A DNA stretch of 64,000 bases from Bifiguratus adelaidae (lineage: Eukaryota; Mucoromycota; Endogonomycetes; Endogonales). Each line of letters opens with the position of its first letter. Position 1 is the stretch's first letter. The notes beneath the pieces were generated by a model. The model ran no database searches and was not told where the DNA came from. It saw only the letters and a list, made by a program, of their open reading frames with translations. Below, piece after piece: positions 32,057 through 42,572 of this stretch. Location: assembly GCA_002261195.1 (NCBI GenBank), contig MVBO01000006.1:192458-256457 (forward strand), in the 5' to 3' direction. The position numbers were made by a program, and so were the translations under genes.

Positions 32057-33274
32057 TTAAGCTTTAATGACTCGTCCAGCAGCTTTGCGGACTCTATTCA
32101 TCACAGCCACGGCTACTCCAGGCATGTGTGCCTTATCATCATCTAGAGCTTCTATAAAGATCACTTGGCATCCTAAGGCATCCAGCGCACGTAGACCGGC
32201 AAAGAGATTATGGGCTATCGATGCTGCCGAATCGCGTGAGCCGAGAATAAAGGTATGGATGGTGGCAGCGGGATCTAGGTTGGATGTGGATAGAGATGCG
32301 GGTGGTAGAGTGGAGGATGGTGAGGTTGCTTTGAGGACGCCAAAGGTCTTGAAAGGTCGCGGGCCCTCCGTCGTCGAGATTGCTGCCATTTCCTGTCGCA
32401 CGACCAAATCGAATTGGTGATCCGCATCCGTTGCCCCGACACCTTCAATCAAGACAACCTCTGCTTCAGGCGAATAATGTCGGTACTTCATTCCGGGTGT
32501 TGTCGGTCGTTCCTCGAGCGCTTCTTCCCGGAAATCGGTTCCATAGTTTTGCAGACCCTCCAGGTCTTGTACAGTGCTGAGCATTTCCCAGGTGACGCCT
32601 CCAGGACGCAAGATGGCCGGTGGTTTCCGTAATCCATCCAAGACGGTGGATTCAAGGCCATGCATACAAGGTCCTCCATCAATAATTAATGGAATCTTGC
32701 CATTCATATCGTCATACACATGCGAAGCGAGAGTAGGAGATGGTTTACCGGATGTATTGGCGGAAGGAGCGGCAAGTGGTATATCAGACAACGAGATGAG
32801 AGCTCGACAGAGTTGATGTGAAGGAAAGCGAATGGCAACAGTAGGTTGAGAGCAAGTGACAGCATTGGGTATGAGGTGAGATTTGGGAAGAATGAGGGTG
32901 AGCGCGCCGGGCCAGAACTTGCGGATCACGGGTAGATAGATGTCGGGAATCTTTTGGCCCGGCAATAGTCGGCGAAGCATATCCAGCGATGAAATGTGAA
33001 CAATGAGTGGATTATCTTGAGGTCTGTTCTTGGCCGCGTATATTTTGGCCACGGCTTCCGGTGACAGAGCGTCGGCGGCAAGTCCATATACCGTCTCCGT
33101 CGGAATGGCTACTGGATCGCCTCTGCGAAGAACACTGGCAGCCTCTTCCAAGATCTGCCTTGCCTCTGCAGTATGAATGTTGACAGTAGGGTTATCCAAA
33201 GCATGTCCAGTGAATGAGACAGCGTCCAGATCAACTTTAGCTACGCGCGTCAACATGGAAGCAAAGCGTCGCAT
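32057..33274 (-). CDS. SUA5: Threonylcarbamoyl-AMP synthase (Sua5/YrdC)
   Basis: Sua5 makes threonylcarbamoyl-AMP from threonine, bicarbonate and ATP, the first step of t6A formation on tRNAs read at ANN codons. A single exon encodes 405 residues. The YrdC domain has GDPVAIPTETVYGLAADA, the KNRPQDNPLIVHI loop and PLAAPSANTSGKPSPT with the SAN motif. The C-terminal Sua5 domain starts after the TTPGMKYRHYSPEA linker and includes VVLIEGV and AHNLFAGLRALD. The basic, hydrophobic start (MRRFASMLTRV) could direct part of the protein to mitochondria. Start choice is open: the frame reaches 33352, and the Met at 33256 is possible. The gene is divergent from and nearly touches ALKBH1. Confidence 0.92.
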   Translation of the reverse strand: MRRFASMLTRVAKVDLDAVSFTGHALDNPTVNIHTAEARQILEEAASVLRRGDPVAIPTETVYGLAADALSPEAVAKIYAAKNRPQDNPLIVHISSLDMLRRLLPGQKIPDIYLPVIRKFWPGALTLILPKSHLIPNAVTCSQPTVAIRFPSHQLCRALISLSDIPLAAPSANTSGKPSPTLASHVYDDMNGKIPLIIDGGPCMHGLESTVLDGLRKPPAILRPGGVTWEMLSTVQDLEGLQNYGTDFREEALEERPTTPGMKYRHYSPEAEVVLIEGVGATDADHQFDLVVRQEMAAISTTEGPRPFKTFGVLKATSPSSTLPPASLSTSNLDPAATIHTFILGSRDSAASIAHNLFAGLRALDALGCQVIFIEALDDDKAHMPGVAVAVMNRVRKAAGRVIKA

Positions 33275-33287
33275 CAAAAAAATTCTA

Positions 33288-34499
33288 ATGGAACTGTCTG
33301 CGAGACAACGCAAGATCAGAGACAAACAACAACAGGCCTCAGCTGCTGCCAAGGCTGATCCTGCTACTTATACAACGCACAACCCCTTTCGAACACAAGA
33401 GCGGAACTTCAAGAGTAGAGCACCTCCGCCAGACTTTTCGCGCGTGTTTGATTTCAACGACATTGAGCGGAATGCGCCCGACGTTAGAAAAGAGATCGTC
33501 GAGGTGGAGCTCGCGCATGACATTGGTCAGCTATGTTCATTCTTTGGACAAGAGGATCGCTCCCGGCGGAAAGCCTATCTGGTCAAATCGGTGCCTGGAC
33601 TGGTTGTCATTCCCAACCCTTTCACGCCGGATGCCCAACGGACCTTGATCCGCGAGTGTCTCTGTACCTGGTCTCGACCGCCCAATACTTCCAATCTCGA
33701 CACGCATTACAAGATTCCAACACAGGGCATATGGAACTTGTTTGAGCGGGAATGGAATGGTACGGTTTCCCCAACGGACAACGAGTATCTGGTGGGCTTG
33801 AAGGCGCATAACCCGGTGCCAAATGGAAACGGCTATGTCGATGACTTTACATCCAAACCACCGCCTCCTCCTTCCTCCACCATCCCGCAACTCCCTCCAC
33901 ATCAGCTTATTCGCAAACTTCGATGGGTCACCCTAGGCTATCAGTATCACTGGACGACAAAGACTTATCATCTCGAAAAAGGACAATTGCCGATGCCTGA
34001 TCTCGTACGCGACATCAGTCGAGCCATCGTCACAAGCTGTGAAGGTGTCGGTATGACAGTCACCGACACCGTTGACGCACCACCTCATCCAAGCGCACCG
34101 AAAACATGGCATTATACCAATCCTCATCCCGAAAAGGCGCCCTATACCCCGCAAGCCGGCGTCATCAACTATTACCAAATGCGCGATTCGCTTATGGCGC
34201 ATGTCGACAAAAGTGAAGCATGGATGGGAGGAGCTCTCGTCAGTATTTCCCTAGGCAACACGGCCATCTTCCTCATGGGGGGCAAAACCCGTGACACCCC
34301 TCCCATTGCCATGTATTTGCGTAGCGGTGATACCGTTGTGATGACGGGTGAGGCTCGCGACTGTTTCCACGGCGTTCCCCGAATCCTAGAAGATACCTGT
34401 CCAGAATATCTACTAACGGATGAAAGCGACTGGCAAATCATCCGCGACTATATCCGACATTCGCGCATCAATCTCAATGTCCGCCAAGTGTTTCCCTAA
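33288..34499 (+). CDS. AlkB-family 2-oxoglutarate/Fe(II) dioxygenase, ALKBH1 type
   Basis: A single exon encodes 403 residues from the Met at 33288, or 414 from 33255 and 440 from 33177. The double-stranded beta-helix has GVINYYQMRDSLMAHVDKSE with the H-x-D iron ligands, a distal CFHGVPR histidine, and the two arginines for 2-oxoglutarate in the C-terminal SRINLNVRQVF. ALKBH1 enzymes demethylate or oxidise bases in tRNA and DNA, in nucleus or mitochondria. The N-terminus is basic and helical. The earlier starts overlap the Sua5 coding start on the other strand. The position beside Sua5 places two tRNA-modification genes head-to-head; whether this reflects joint control is inference. Confidence 0.88.
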   Translation: MELSARQRKIRDKQQQASAAAKADPATYTTHNPFRTQERNFKSRAPPPDFSRVFDFNDIERNAPDVRKEIVEVELAHDIGQLCSFFGQEDRSRRKAYLVKSVPGLVVIPNPFTPDAQRTLIRECLCTWSRPPNTSNLDTHYKIPTQGIWNLFEREWNGTVSPTDNEYLVGLKAHNPVPNGNGYVDDFTSKPPPPPSSTIPQLPPHQLIRKLRWVTLGYQYHWTTKTYHLEKGQLPMPDLVRDISRAIVTSCEGVGMTVTDTVDAPPHPSAPKTWHYTNPHPEKAPYTPQAGVINYYQMRDSLMAHVDKSEAWMGGALVSISLGNTAIFLMGGKTRDTPPIAMYLRSGDTVVMTGEARDCFHGVPRILEDTCPEYLLTDESDWQIIRDYIRHSRINLNVRQVFP

Positions 34500-34804
34500 T
34501 AATGTATAGATCACATCACTCATTGCAATTGCATTGTCGGGCCAATGATGTATATTATAAGCTCATGTATATTATCACTATGATGCCATCCATTCACTTG
34601 GGCATGGAAGCATGCATTCCATCTATGTTCCATCTACATCTTCTTCTTCATCCCATCCATTCACCTTAAGCGTACGACGCAAGATCAAAGCGCTGATCCC
34701 ATTTCCTAATTTGGATATGCCATCATCTTTTTTGAACAATCTCTCAGCGTTTGCAACGTTTCTTTCTTGTTCTTGCTCCTGGTACTCACTCTGACTCCTC
34801 CATC
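34500..34804. other. Spacer before LYS2
   Basis: A 305 bp AT-richer spacer with the LYS2 promoter. A TGACTC motif at 34792-34797 would match a Gcn4-type site, but it lies only 8 bp before the ATG, probably within the transcript leader, so I do not call it as an operator. Confidence 0.5.
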
Positions 34805-37800
34805 ATGGATATAGATGCACGTTTGAGAGCATGGAAGGATCGGTTACAAAACCGCACCGATCTGCTCTTGCCTACGGATTATCCACGTCCGTTTCCAATG
34901 AAGGTCGTGGAAGCTGTAGAGTCTTTGACGCTCTCGGAAGAAACGTTACTGGCTGTCTTGCAACTGACGGTGGGCATCAAATTGAAGAATGAGGCGCATC
35001 CAACTCCATTCACTATATTGCTCTCGGCTTTCGCTATTCTCTTGCAACGGTATTCTGGGGATGAAGACTTTACGGTCGGTTCTTCTTCATCGGTGCAAAA
35101 TCCTTTGGTCTTGCGCTTGAACGTGACACCGCAACAAAATTTTGTCGATGTCGTGCATACGGTACATCAAGTGGAACGGGAGGCCGAAGCCATGGAGGTC
35201 CCGTTTGATCGGCTATTGCAGGCTTTTTCCACTCAAAGCGGAGCGCAAACGGAACCCCTCTTTCGGGTTCGCTTTTTTGATGAGACCGACGCCCCGTCAC
35301 AGCCGAATCTCGCTTCAACTTCCTCCACCACGGACGTGACCGTCTTTATCACCTCTCCTCACACGACCTCATCCCTCAAATCATCGTTCCTCAAAGACAT
35401 CGAAGTCCGCATCTCCTACAATCAAATCTTGTTCTCACCTCGCCGAATTCACTGTATTCTTGAGCAACTTGCTGTTATCTTGCAAGCTGCTGCCAAGGAC
35501 TTGACCAAGCCAGTCGGCACGATTTCACTCTTTACACCCACCTCCAAACAAGCTGGTATTCCTGATCCAAGCAAGCCGTTGCACTGGTCTCTATGGCGGG
35601 GTGCGATACACGATGTATTCGCAAAGAATGCGAAATCGTTTCCTGATCGGACCTGTGTCGTCGAATCAGTGGAGGATTCTGCCGACAAAAGACGCATCTA
35701 CACCTATCGTCACATCTATGAAGCGTCCAATCTTGTGGCTCACCGATTGATTCGTGGTGGCGTCAAGCGCGAAGATGTGGTCATGGTGTACGCTTACCGA
35801 GGTGTAGATCTTGTCGTGACGGTAATGGGTGTCTTGAAGGCTGGATGCACCTTTAGTGTGATTGGTAAGTGCTGACGGTTCACCCTCGCGTACACGCCAC
35901 TTATAGGGTCCACAGATCCTGCTTATCCTCCCAAACGCCAAAATATCTATCTGCAGGTTGCCAAGCCCCGTGGTCTCATCGTCCTTGGCAAAGCTGGTAC
36001 CCTCGATCCCAGTGTGCGCGACTATGTCTCCACGGAATTGCAGATTGCCTGCGAAATCCCTGCGCTTCAAATTCATCCTGACGGCAAGGTGACTGGTGGT
36101 CAAGTGAATGGTGCTGATGTGCTCGACATTGTTCAAGATCTCGCCTCGCAAGATCCTGGTGTTGTTGTTGGCCCCGATAGCGTCGGTACCCTGTCGTTTA
36201 CATCCGGCTCTACGGGCATCCCCAAGGGTGTCCGCGGACGTCATTTTTCACTGACACATTATTACCCTTGGATGGCTGAGGAGTTTGGTCTTTCCGAGAA
36301 CGACAAGTTTACCATGCTCAGTGGTATTGCGCACGATCCTATTCAACGTGACATTTTCACCCCTCTCTTCTTTGGTGCCGAACTCCATGTACCGACTACC
36401 GCAGACATTGGTATCCCAGGCCAATTGGCTGAATGGATGCGCAATTCTGAAGTCACCGTGACACATCTTACACCAGCTATGGGACAATTACTCTCCTCTC
36501 ATGCCAGAAACCAGATACCGTCGCTTCAGAACGCATTCTTCGTTGGAGATATCCTGACCCGTCGAGATGCTGGACGCTTGCAAAAGTTTGCCGAGAATTG
36601 TGCCGTCATCAACATGTATGGTACTACCGAAACCCAGCGTGCAGTTTCCTATTACCGACTCCCTCCCGCTGGCGCCAACCCCGCCTTCCTCAGTTCGCAA
36701 AAGGAAGTGATTCCGGCTGGCAAAGGCATGGACAATGTCCAACTCTTGGTCGTCAACAGACACGATCCTATGCTGATGTGCGGCGTTGGCGAAGTCGGTG
36801 AAATCTACGTGCGTGCCGGAGGTCTCGCAGAAGGTTATCTTCAGTTGCCCGACGCCACTGCGGAGAAGTTCTTGTCCAATTGGTTTATGCCAGACAATTC
36901 CGCGACCAGTCCCAACATTGAAAGCACTGTACCTGGTGAGTGGCAGCAATTCTGGAAGGGTCCTCGGGATCGTGTGTACAAGTCTGGTGACCTCGGTCGG
37001 TATCGACCTGACGGTAACGTGGAGTGCTCCGGCCGTGCTGATGATCAAGTCAAGATTCGTGGTTTCCGTATCGAACTCGGTGAAATCGACACCCACCTGT
37101 CGCAACATCCCTTGGTCCGGGAGAATGTCACTTTGGTGCGACGTGATAAGAACGAGGAGCAAACGCTTGTCAGTTACTTTATCCCTGTCCAAGGTGGAGA
37201 CGATGCCGCTGGACTTTTAAGCTCGGAAGTGGATGAAGAAGGCGGCGACGAAGAATCCAAGGGTCTCAAGTCAAGACGCCGCTACACCCGCCTAATCCGT
37301 GATATACAAGCCTGGCTCAAGCAGAAGCTACCCAGCTACGCGGTTCCTACTGTCTTTGTGCCCATGGTTCGCATGCCCCTGACTCCGAACGGCAAAATTG
37401 ACAAGCCCGCTCTTCCTTTCCCCGATACAGCGCAATTCCGGGATCGCAATGGTTCTGCCAAGAAGCCCTCTTCGGCATCTGATGCTGTCTTAGCAGCCAT
37501 GACGCCTACAGAACGAACTGTGCACGACATTTGGCAATCACTTTTACCCTCCCCTCCGGAACCCACTATTCCTTTGGATGACAACTTCTTTGATCTTGGA
37601 GGTCATTCACTGATCGCAACGCGACTCGTTTTCGAAGTGCGGAGACGCTGTGGTGTAGATGCGCCTTTGGGTCTAGTTTTCAAAGAGCCCACGATTCGAG
37701 GACTTGCTCGCGAGGTGGATCGACTGCAACAAGGAGACTTGCTCATCGACGACGAACGACCAGAAGCCAAGGGAGGCGCTGCTGTGAGTGAAGGCAAGGG

Positions 37801-39160
37801 CGAAACTGGTTCTTTGTCCAACGACCGCAAAGAAGAGGAATTCGATTATGCTGCAGATCTCAACACTTTGACGTCTTTGTTGGAGAAGTCCTACTTTGGC
37901 GGCAACCTGGAAGCGACCACCAAGCAACCGCAACCCACAGAAAAGCGCAACGTGTTCTTGACAGGTGCTACGGGCTTCTTGGGTGTATTCATTCTGTCGT
38001 CTCTTCTACAAGACACCGCCGTCGGCCGAGTTGTGTGTCTTGTTCGCGCGTCTGATGAAGCATCCGCTTTCGGACGCATTCGAAAGGCGCTCGCAAATCA
38101 TCTTCTATGGAAAGACAGCTTCGCTACCGATGGTCGCATTCAAGTTGTCTGCGGTGACCTAGGTGAAGAACGTCTCGGACTCTCTCAAGCGGACTGGGAA
38201 CGTGTTTGCAATGAAACGGACATTGTCATTCACAATGGTGCTCTTGTCCACTGGGTATATCCCTATGCTCATCTTCGCGCTGCCAATGTCATGGGCACGT
38301 TCTATGCCATGCAAATTGCTGGCTCTGGCAACCGCCCCAAATCATTCTGCTTTGTCAGCTCAACATCTGTGCTTGATACCGAGCACTATGTTCAACTCAG
38401 CGACAGCATGATTCAACGAGGTAGCGCAGGTGTTTTGGAAACTGATGATTTGGAAGGCGCTAGGACGGGACTTCGATCAGGCTACGGTCAATCCAAGTGG
38501 GTCGCGGAGAAGCTGATTATGGAGGCCCGTAGCCGTGGACTACCGGCAACCATTGTTCGGCCAGGCTATATTCTGGGAGATTCGCGCACCGGGGTGACCA
38601 ACACGGACGATTTTATTTGGCGATTGGTCAAGGGATGTACTCAATTAGGATCAATACCTTTCATCAACAATGCCGTCAACATCTGCGCTGTGGATTACGT
38701 TGCTGGATGTGTGACAAGCGTCGCACTCACGCCCGAATCGAGCAAGCTCGGTGTCTTCCACATTACTCATCCTACCGTCTACCGCTTCAACGAGATGTTC
38801 ACCTCCCTAAAACGATACGGTTACCAATGCGATCAGATCGAGTACATTCAGTGGCGTAACCAACTCATGGATTTCACGCTGGAAAGTCAAGACAACGCCC
38901 TTTACCCACTCTTGCACTTTGTGCTCGACGATTTACCCACGAGCACGAAGGCACCTATATTGGATTTCCAAAATACCCAACGCATTGCAGGCACACGTGG
39001 CGTCACATGTCCTCCCATGAACGACGATTTGATGGGTATCTATCTGGCCTATCTGGTTCAAGTGGGCTTCATGGATGCGCCAGCTGCTGAAGCTGAACTC
39101 AAACTACCGCATCTGGATGTTGGAAACGTGCAGATGCTCAAGCGCAGCGCGGCGAAATAA
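34805..39160 (+). CDS. LYS2: Alpha-aminoadipate reductase large subunit (lysine biosynthesis)
   Basis: Lys2 adenylates alpha-aminoadipate, loads it on a phosphopantetheine arm and reduces it with NADPH to the semialdehyde, a step of fungal lysine synthesis. Two exons (34805-35864, 35907-39160) encode 1437 residues. Domains in order: a condensation-like N-terminal part (about 1-250), the adenylation domain with LSFTSGSTGIPKGVRGRH near residue 448 and YKSGDLGRYRPDGNVECSGR, the carrier domain with FFDLGGHSLIATRL near 914 (Ser for the phosphopantetheine arm), and the reductase with LTGATGFLGVFIL near 1039 and SGYGQSKWVAEKL. Length is normal for the family (about 1400). The start at 34805 (MDIDARLRAW) is favoured over a Met 18 codons upstream. 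It needs a phosphopantetheinyl transferase encoded elsewhere. Confidence 0.97.
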
Positions 39161-39251
39161 CCATGTATGTAGAGAAAGGCAGTGCCGTCGATGTATACAC
39201 TTGTAGATTGGTGTGTTGCCATGTCAACAGGGGGAAAGTTGAAATGTCACT

Positions 39252-40631
39252 TTATGCTTCCGTCGATTCTTCCCAGTCTTGCAGAAAACTTTCTAGACCT
39301 TCGGGCAAACTCTTTTCGCCCTTCTCTGCGTCAATCGCCTGGATACGCTTGATGTCCTCTACGGCTTCTTTGTACAAAATTTCTTGGTCAGTCTCATCTC
39401 TAAAGTTGCCCAAATTGATGGCCAGTTCTGCGCGCTATCGGCGTGGTTTAGATGAGTGTCCACAGATCATGAGGGGCACGTACCGTGGCATAAAAGTCTA
39501 CGGTCATGTTGGTGGTCGTCACCTTCAAGGCACCTAGACCTTTCTCAAGGACGGCAATGGTCTCGGTAGCATGAGGCGCGTCCGTAGCTTCCTCTTCATC
39601 CTCGTCGTCCTCTTCTTGATCGTCTTCTGCTTGATCGTCTTCTGCTAGGTAGGCGTTAGCTTGCGCCAGACACATCTTTCCAATCGCCAACGCATCGTCT
39701 GTCAATTCCACCTTCTTGGCTGACATATCGGTGAGCAGTCGATAACAAGAGGAAAGGCTCACTTACTCTGTAGTTGGCCCAGTGAGTCTAGTGCGAACGT
39801 ATAAAATGGTATCTGGGAATCGAGATCCACGAGACCGTCCATCAAGTCGGCAACATCGGAAAAGAGTAAGAGAATCTGAGGCAAGGTACTGAAAAACGAC
39901 ACATCGGCTGGGGACGACCCAAAGGGCATCTCAAGCGCCTTCTGCACATGGCCTTTGGCGTCCTCGATCTGTTTTTGACTGGTTTCGATGGTTTTCGGGG
40001 ATGGTTTTTTGTCCGTGGAAAGGGACGCCATGGCCTGCAACTGGTTGATCAATGGACAGAACCGACTTATCATGCAAGCTTCTCCTTACCTGTGTCAACA
40101 GGGTCTTGGCCAGCTGAATGTGGATCTTTGTCACAGAGACGCTCTCCTTTTCCGTCTCGTCACCTTTCACTTCACTAAGACTCTCAAGACCGGCTTCCAA
40201 TCGTTCAAGAGCTGCTTCGTAATATGGACCTGGCTCTTCATTCTGAACAAGTTGACCCATATCTAGTAAAGCTGAACCATAGACGAGGTGAAAGGTGGGT
40301 GGAGGCGATACGTCACCTTCCCAGTTTCGAAGCATGCGGTCGCTCTCATGGATAGCGCCACGTAGCAATGCTAAGGCTTCTGTGGGATTCGAGTCTACCA
40401 ACCCAAGTCAGTACCAGCACATTCAACGCGTCGCACCTGCTCACCTAGCTTTTGTACTGCCGACTGGTAAATGGCTTGAAGTTCTGAAAGTTCGTCGTCT
40501 TCCTCAACGTCAGCGTCCAGCATAACCGTCTTTGGCTCGGCTCCATCCTTGGCATCTTCCGTCTTTTGTTTCTTGCCGTCTGCCTTGGCGTCAGCAGCCG
40601 CCTTAAGTCCACGCGGTCTTTTCGGTGCCAT
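39252..40631 (-). CDS. ETT1/Nro1-like protein (translation termination / Ofd1 regulator)
   Basis: Five exons (40631-40445, 40394-40090, 40034-39767, 39719-39484, 39434-39252) encode 392 residues. A basic, Lys-rich N-terminus (MAPKRPRGLKAAADAK) with an acidic patch precedes alpha-helical TPR-like repeats: NPTEALALLRGAIHESDRML, PTFHLVYGSALLDMG, GPYYEAALERLEAGLE, SVTKIHIQLAKTLL. This layout matches ETT1 of yeast, needed for efficient stop-codon recognition, and Nro1 of fission yeast, which binds the dioxygenase Ofd1 and controls oxygen response. An acidic insert with a short repeat (EDDQ-AEDDQ) lies in exon 4. Its start is 34 bp downstream of the FAP7 stop on the same strand. Confidence 0.72.
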
Positions 40632-40665
40632 TCAAAAAACAATTCGTGTGGCTTAACTTTACAGT

Positions 40666-41432
40666 CTATGCATTGTTGCGCTTGAAAGCTTCCACCCACT
40701 GCCTTGTGCGTTCTACATTCTCTTCCATATCGTCTACGCTATTGCTCTGAAGCTCAATGACAATCTCTTCAGCATACGATGCTTTTGCTTCATCCAGGAC
40801 CACTTGCATAATTTCACACTCGATGTTTTCGGTGACTTTGCGCTCATTGTATTTTCTGCAAGTGATTGGCATTAGCTGCCGTGCGACGAGGGAAACAGCA
40901 CGATCATTGGAAGGCTTGCATACCTAGTCTGCAGCCGATCATAGAGAACGGTATTGTTGGTGCGAAGGACAATGACAAGGTCAAACCATCGCTCGGGAAA
41001 GACTTCGCATGTGTGGAAGTCAACTACTTTACCGCCTGGAGCCAACACTTCTTCGAGTTCATCCAAGAGCTACGAACAGATGTATGTGAGCGGGCGATGC
41101 CTTGATTGGACACTAGATGCCAAGTATTGCGAGATCATAGATCAAAGATCTCGTCGAATCTCGTCGAGACCCGGCCGATATCAGCTACTGCCTCCGTTAC
41201 CTACTTTGTCTTCGTCCAGCACGTGGGTATCAAAGTCTTCCATGTAGCTCTCATACATATTCTTCTCTTTGCAAAGTTTTCCGACATCAATGTGCTCCAA
41301 ACCAGTTGCGTTGGCAATCATCTCACTCGTGGTTGTCTTTCCTGTTCCTGGGGTGCCAGTCACGAGTATACTGGGTATCTTCCTCGGTGGATGCTGCGGA
41401 ATGTCGCCCGTTTCTGAATCTGTGTCTGACAT
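40666..41432 (-). CDS. FAP7: Adenylate kinase isoenzyme 6 / Fap7-like (40S ribosome maturation)
   Basis: Fap7 (hCINAP/AK6) is a nuclear P-loop ATPase/adenylate kinase needed for final 18S rRNA processing with Rps14. Three exons (41432-41205, 41069-40924, 40855-40666) encode 187 residues. The Walker A is GTPGTGKTT, followed by LEHIDVGKLCKEKNMYESY, the DELEEVLAPGGKVVDFHTCEVFPERWFDL core and LRTNNTVLYDRLQTRKY with the conserved NxVLYDRL, then NIECEIMQ near the end. Length fits the family. Intron 1 is 135 nt, more than twice the local norm. The start at 41432 (MSDTDSE) was preferred over a Met 23 codons upstream. Confidence 0.9.
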
Positions 41433-42572
41433 GTCTCTAGCAAAGAGAGAACCAGAATTTCCTTTTATGGATGAATCGGTGCTGTTCAATCCTTTAGCCA
41501 ATGCGCGAAACGAAACAAGCTTGCGAACGCGAAAAGACAGACAGTCCTCTGTATCAAGCTACATTCGTCACATTTGAGCTGCCTTGGATACAAAAGTCGA
41601 CGTTGCTTTTGGCCTTATAGAGGAATTCCAGCCATACTCTGGGAAAGCTCAAGTTTATGAAAGAACACTCGGTCTTTGGGGTCGACCTCCTTTACACGAT
41701 ACCCACCGCACGTGGGAGTTTGAGGCCGATCACTTGGTATTCGGGTTTTAACGATGCTCACAGAGAATCTGCATGTGTCTTATGTGCTACGCAAAGGTGT
41801 TGTTGGAATAGAAGGACCCACAGTGGGAAATTGGCTAGCTGTCAACAGCAATCTTTTTGACACGGATAGACAAGCGATCTCGCCCCAAAAGCAGCTTGCA
41901 TGGGCTTTTAACCCTTGCATAATCAGATCTTGGCGCCCAATGATGGACGTGCTACTCGCAAAAGGAGACCTCATAGGAAGATCTCAGGGATGAAATTTTA
42001 AAGGCAACTGGGAAGGGAATGGTATCCGTCGTATCCAACGTGTGCGATGAAGTCCTAAATACAGTGTTTGACACATGACGTCCTAGTGACAGGTAGTAAC
42101 TGTCCAATTCTTAATACCGTTGCATTCGGTGGTTATTTCATAACCAACACGGGCACCATCACATGGCGTCTGCGAATGGCATCGTGCGAATTTGCCTCAA
42201 CGGAGGAATAACTCCAAACTGGCTTTACCGACGGTTCGAGAGCGAATATTTTAACGTGACGCCGTTGCAAGTGTGGGACAATTGTGATCCGTGTGATCGT
42301 TCAATTAGGGCTGTTGCAGCTGTGTCTCACACAAATTGACGAGTGTACTTGTTGCAGGCTAATATCGCAATACGTCGCGTTGCTGCCCAATCGGTCCGCT
42401 CTTTTCAACTTCTTTATTTCCGGCAGGGTCTTCTCTGACCGTTTCGTCGTTCGTTCCGTATCCTGTAGTTCATGTTTGCTTGATCTCCATTCATTCAATA
42501 TCAAGCATCTACATTTACTGCGGAAACAAAGTAAGAGAGGTTTCTTTGGCTTAGTATATCTTCCATTACACC
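41433..42572. other. Spacer between FAP7 and the cyclin gene
   Basis: About 1.1 kb with divergent promoters. Open frames at 41754-41993 and 42284-42631 show no family pattern, so I leave them uncalled. Confidence 0.5.

Noticed and set aside
34792-34797. TGACTC, a Gcn4-type site before LYS2
   Set aside because: Only 8 bp from the ATG, so within the leader; one hexamer is expected by chance.
36488-37192. 234-codon minus-strand frame
   Set aside because: Antisense of the LYS2 adenylation domain.
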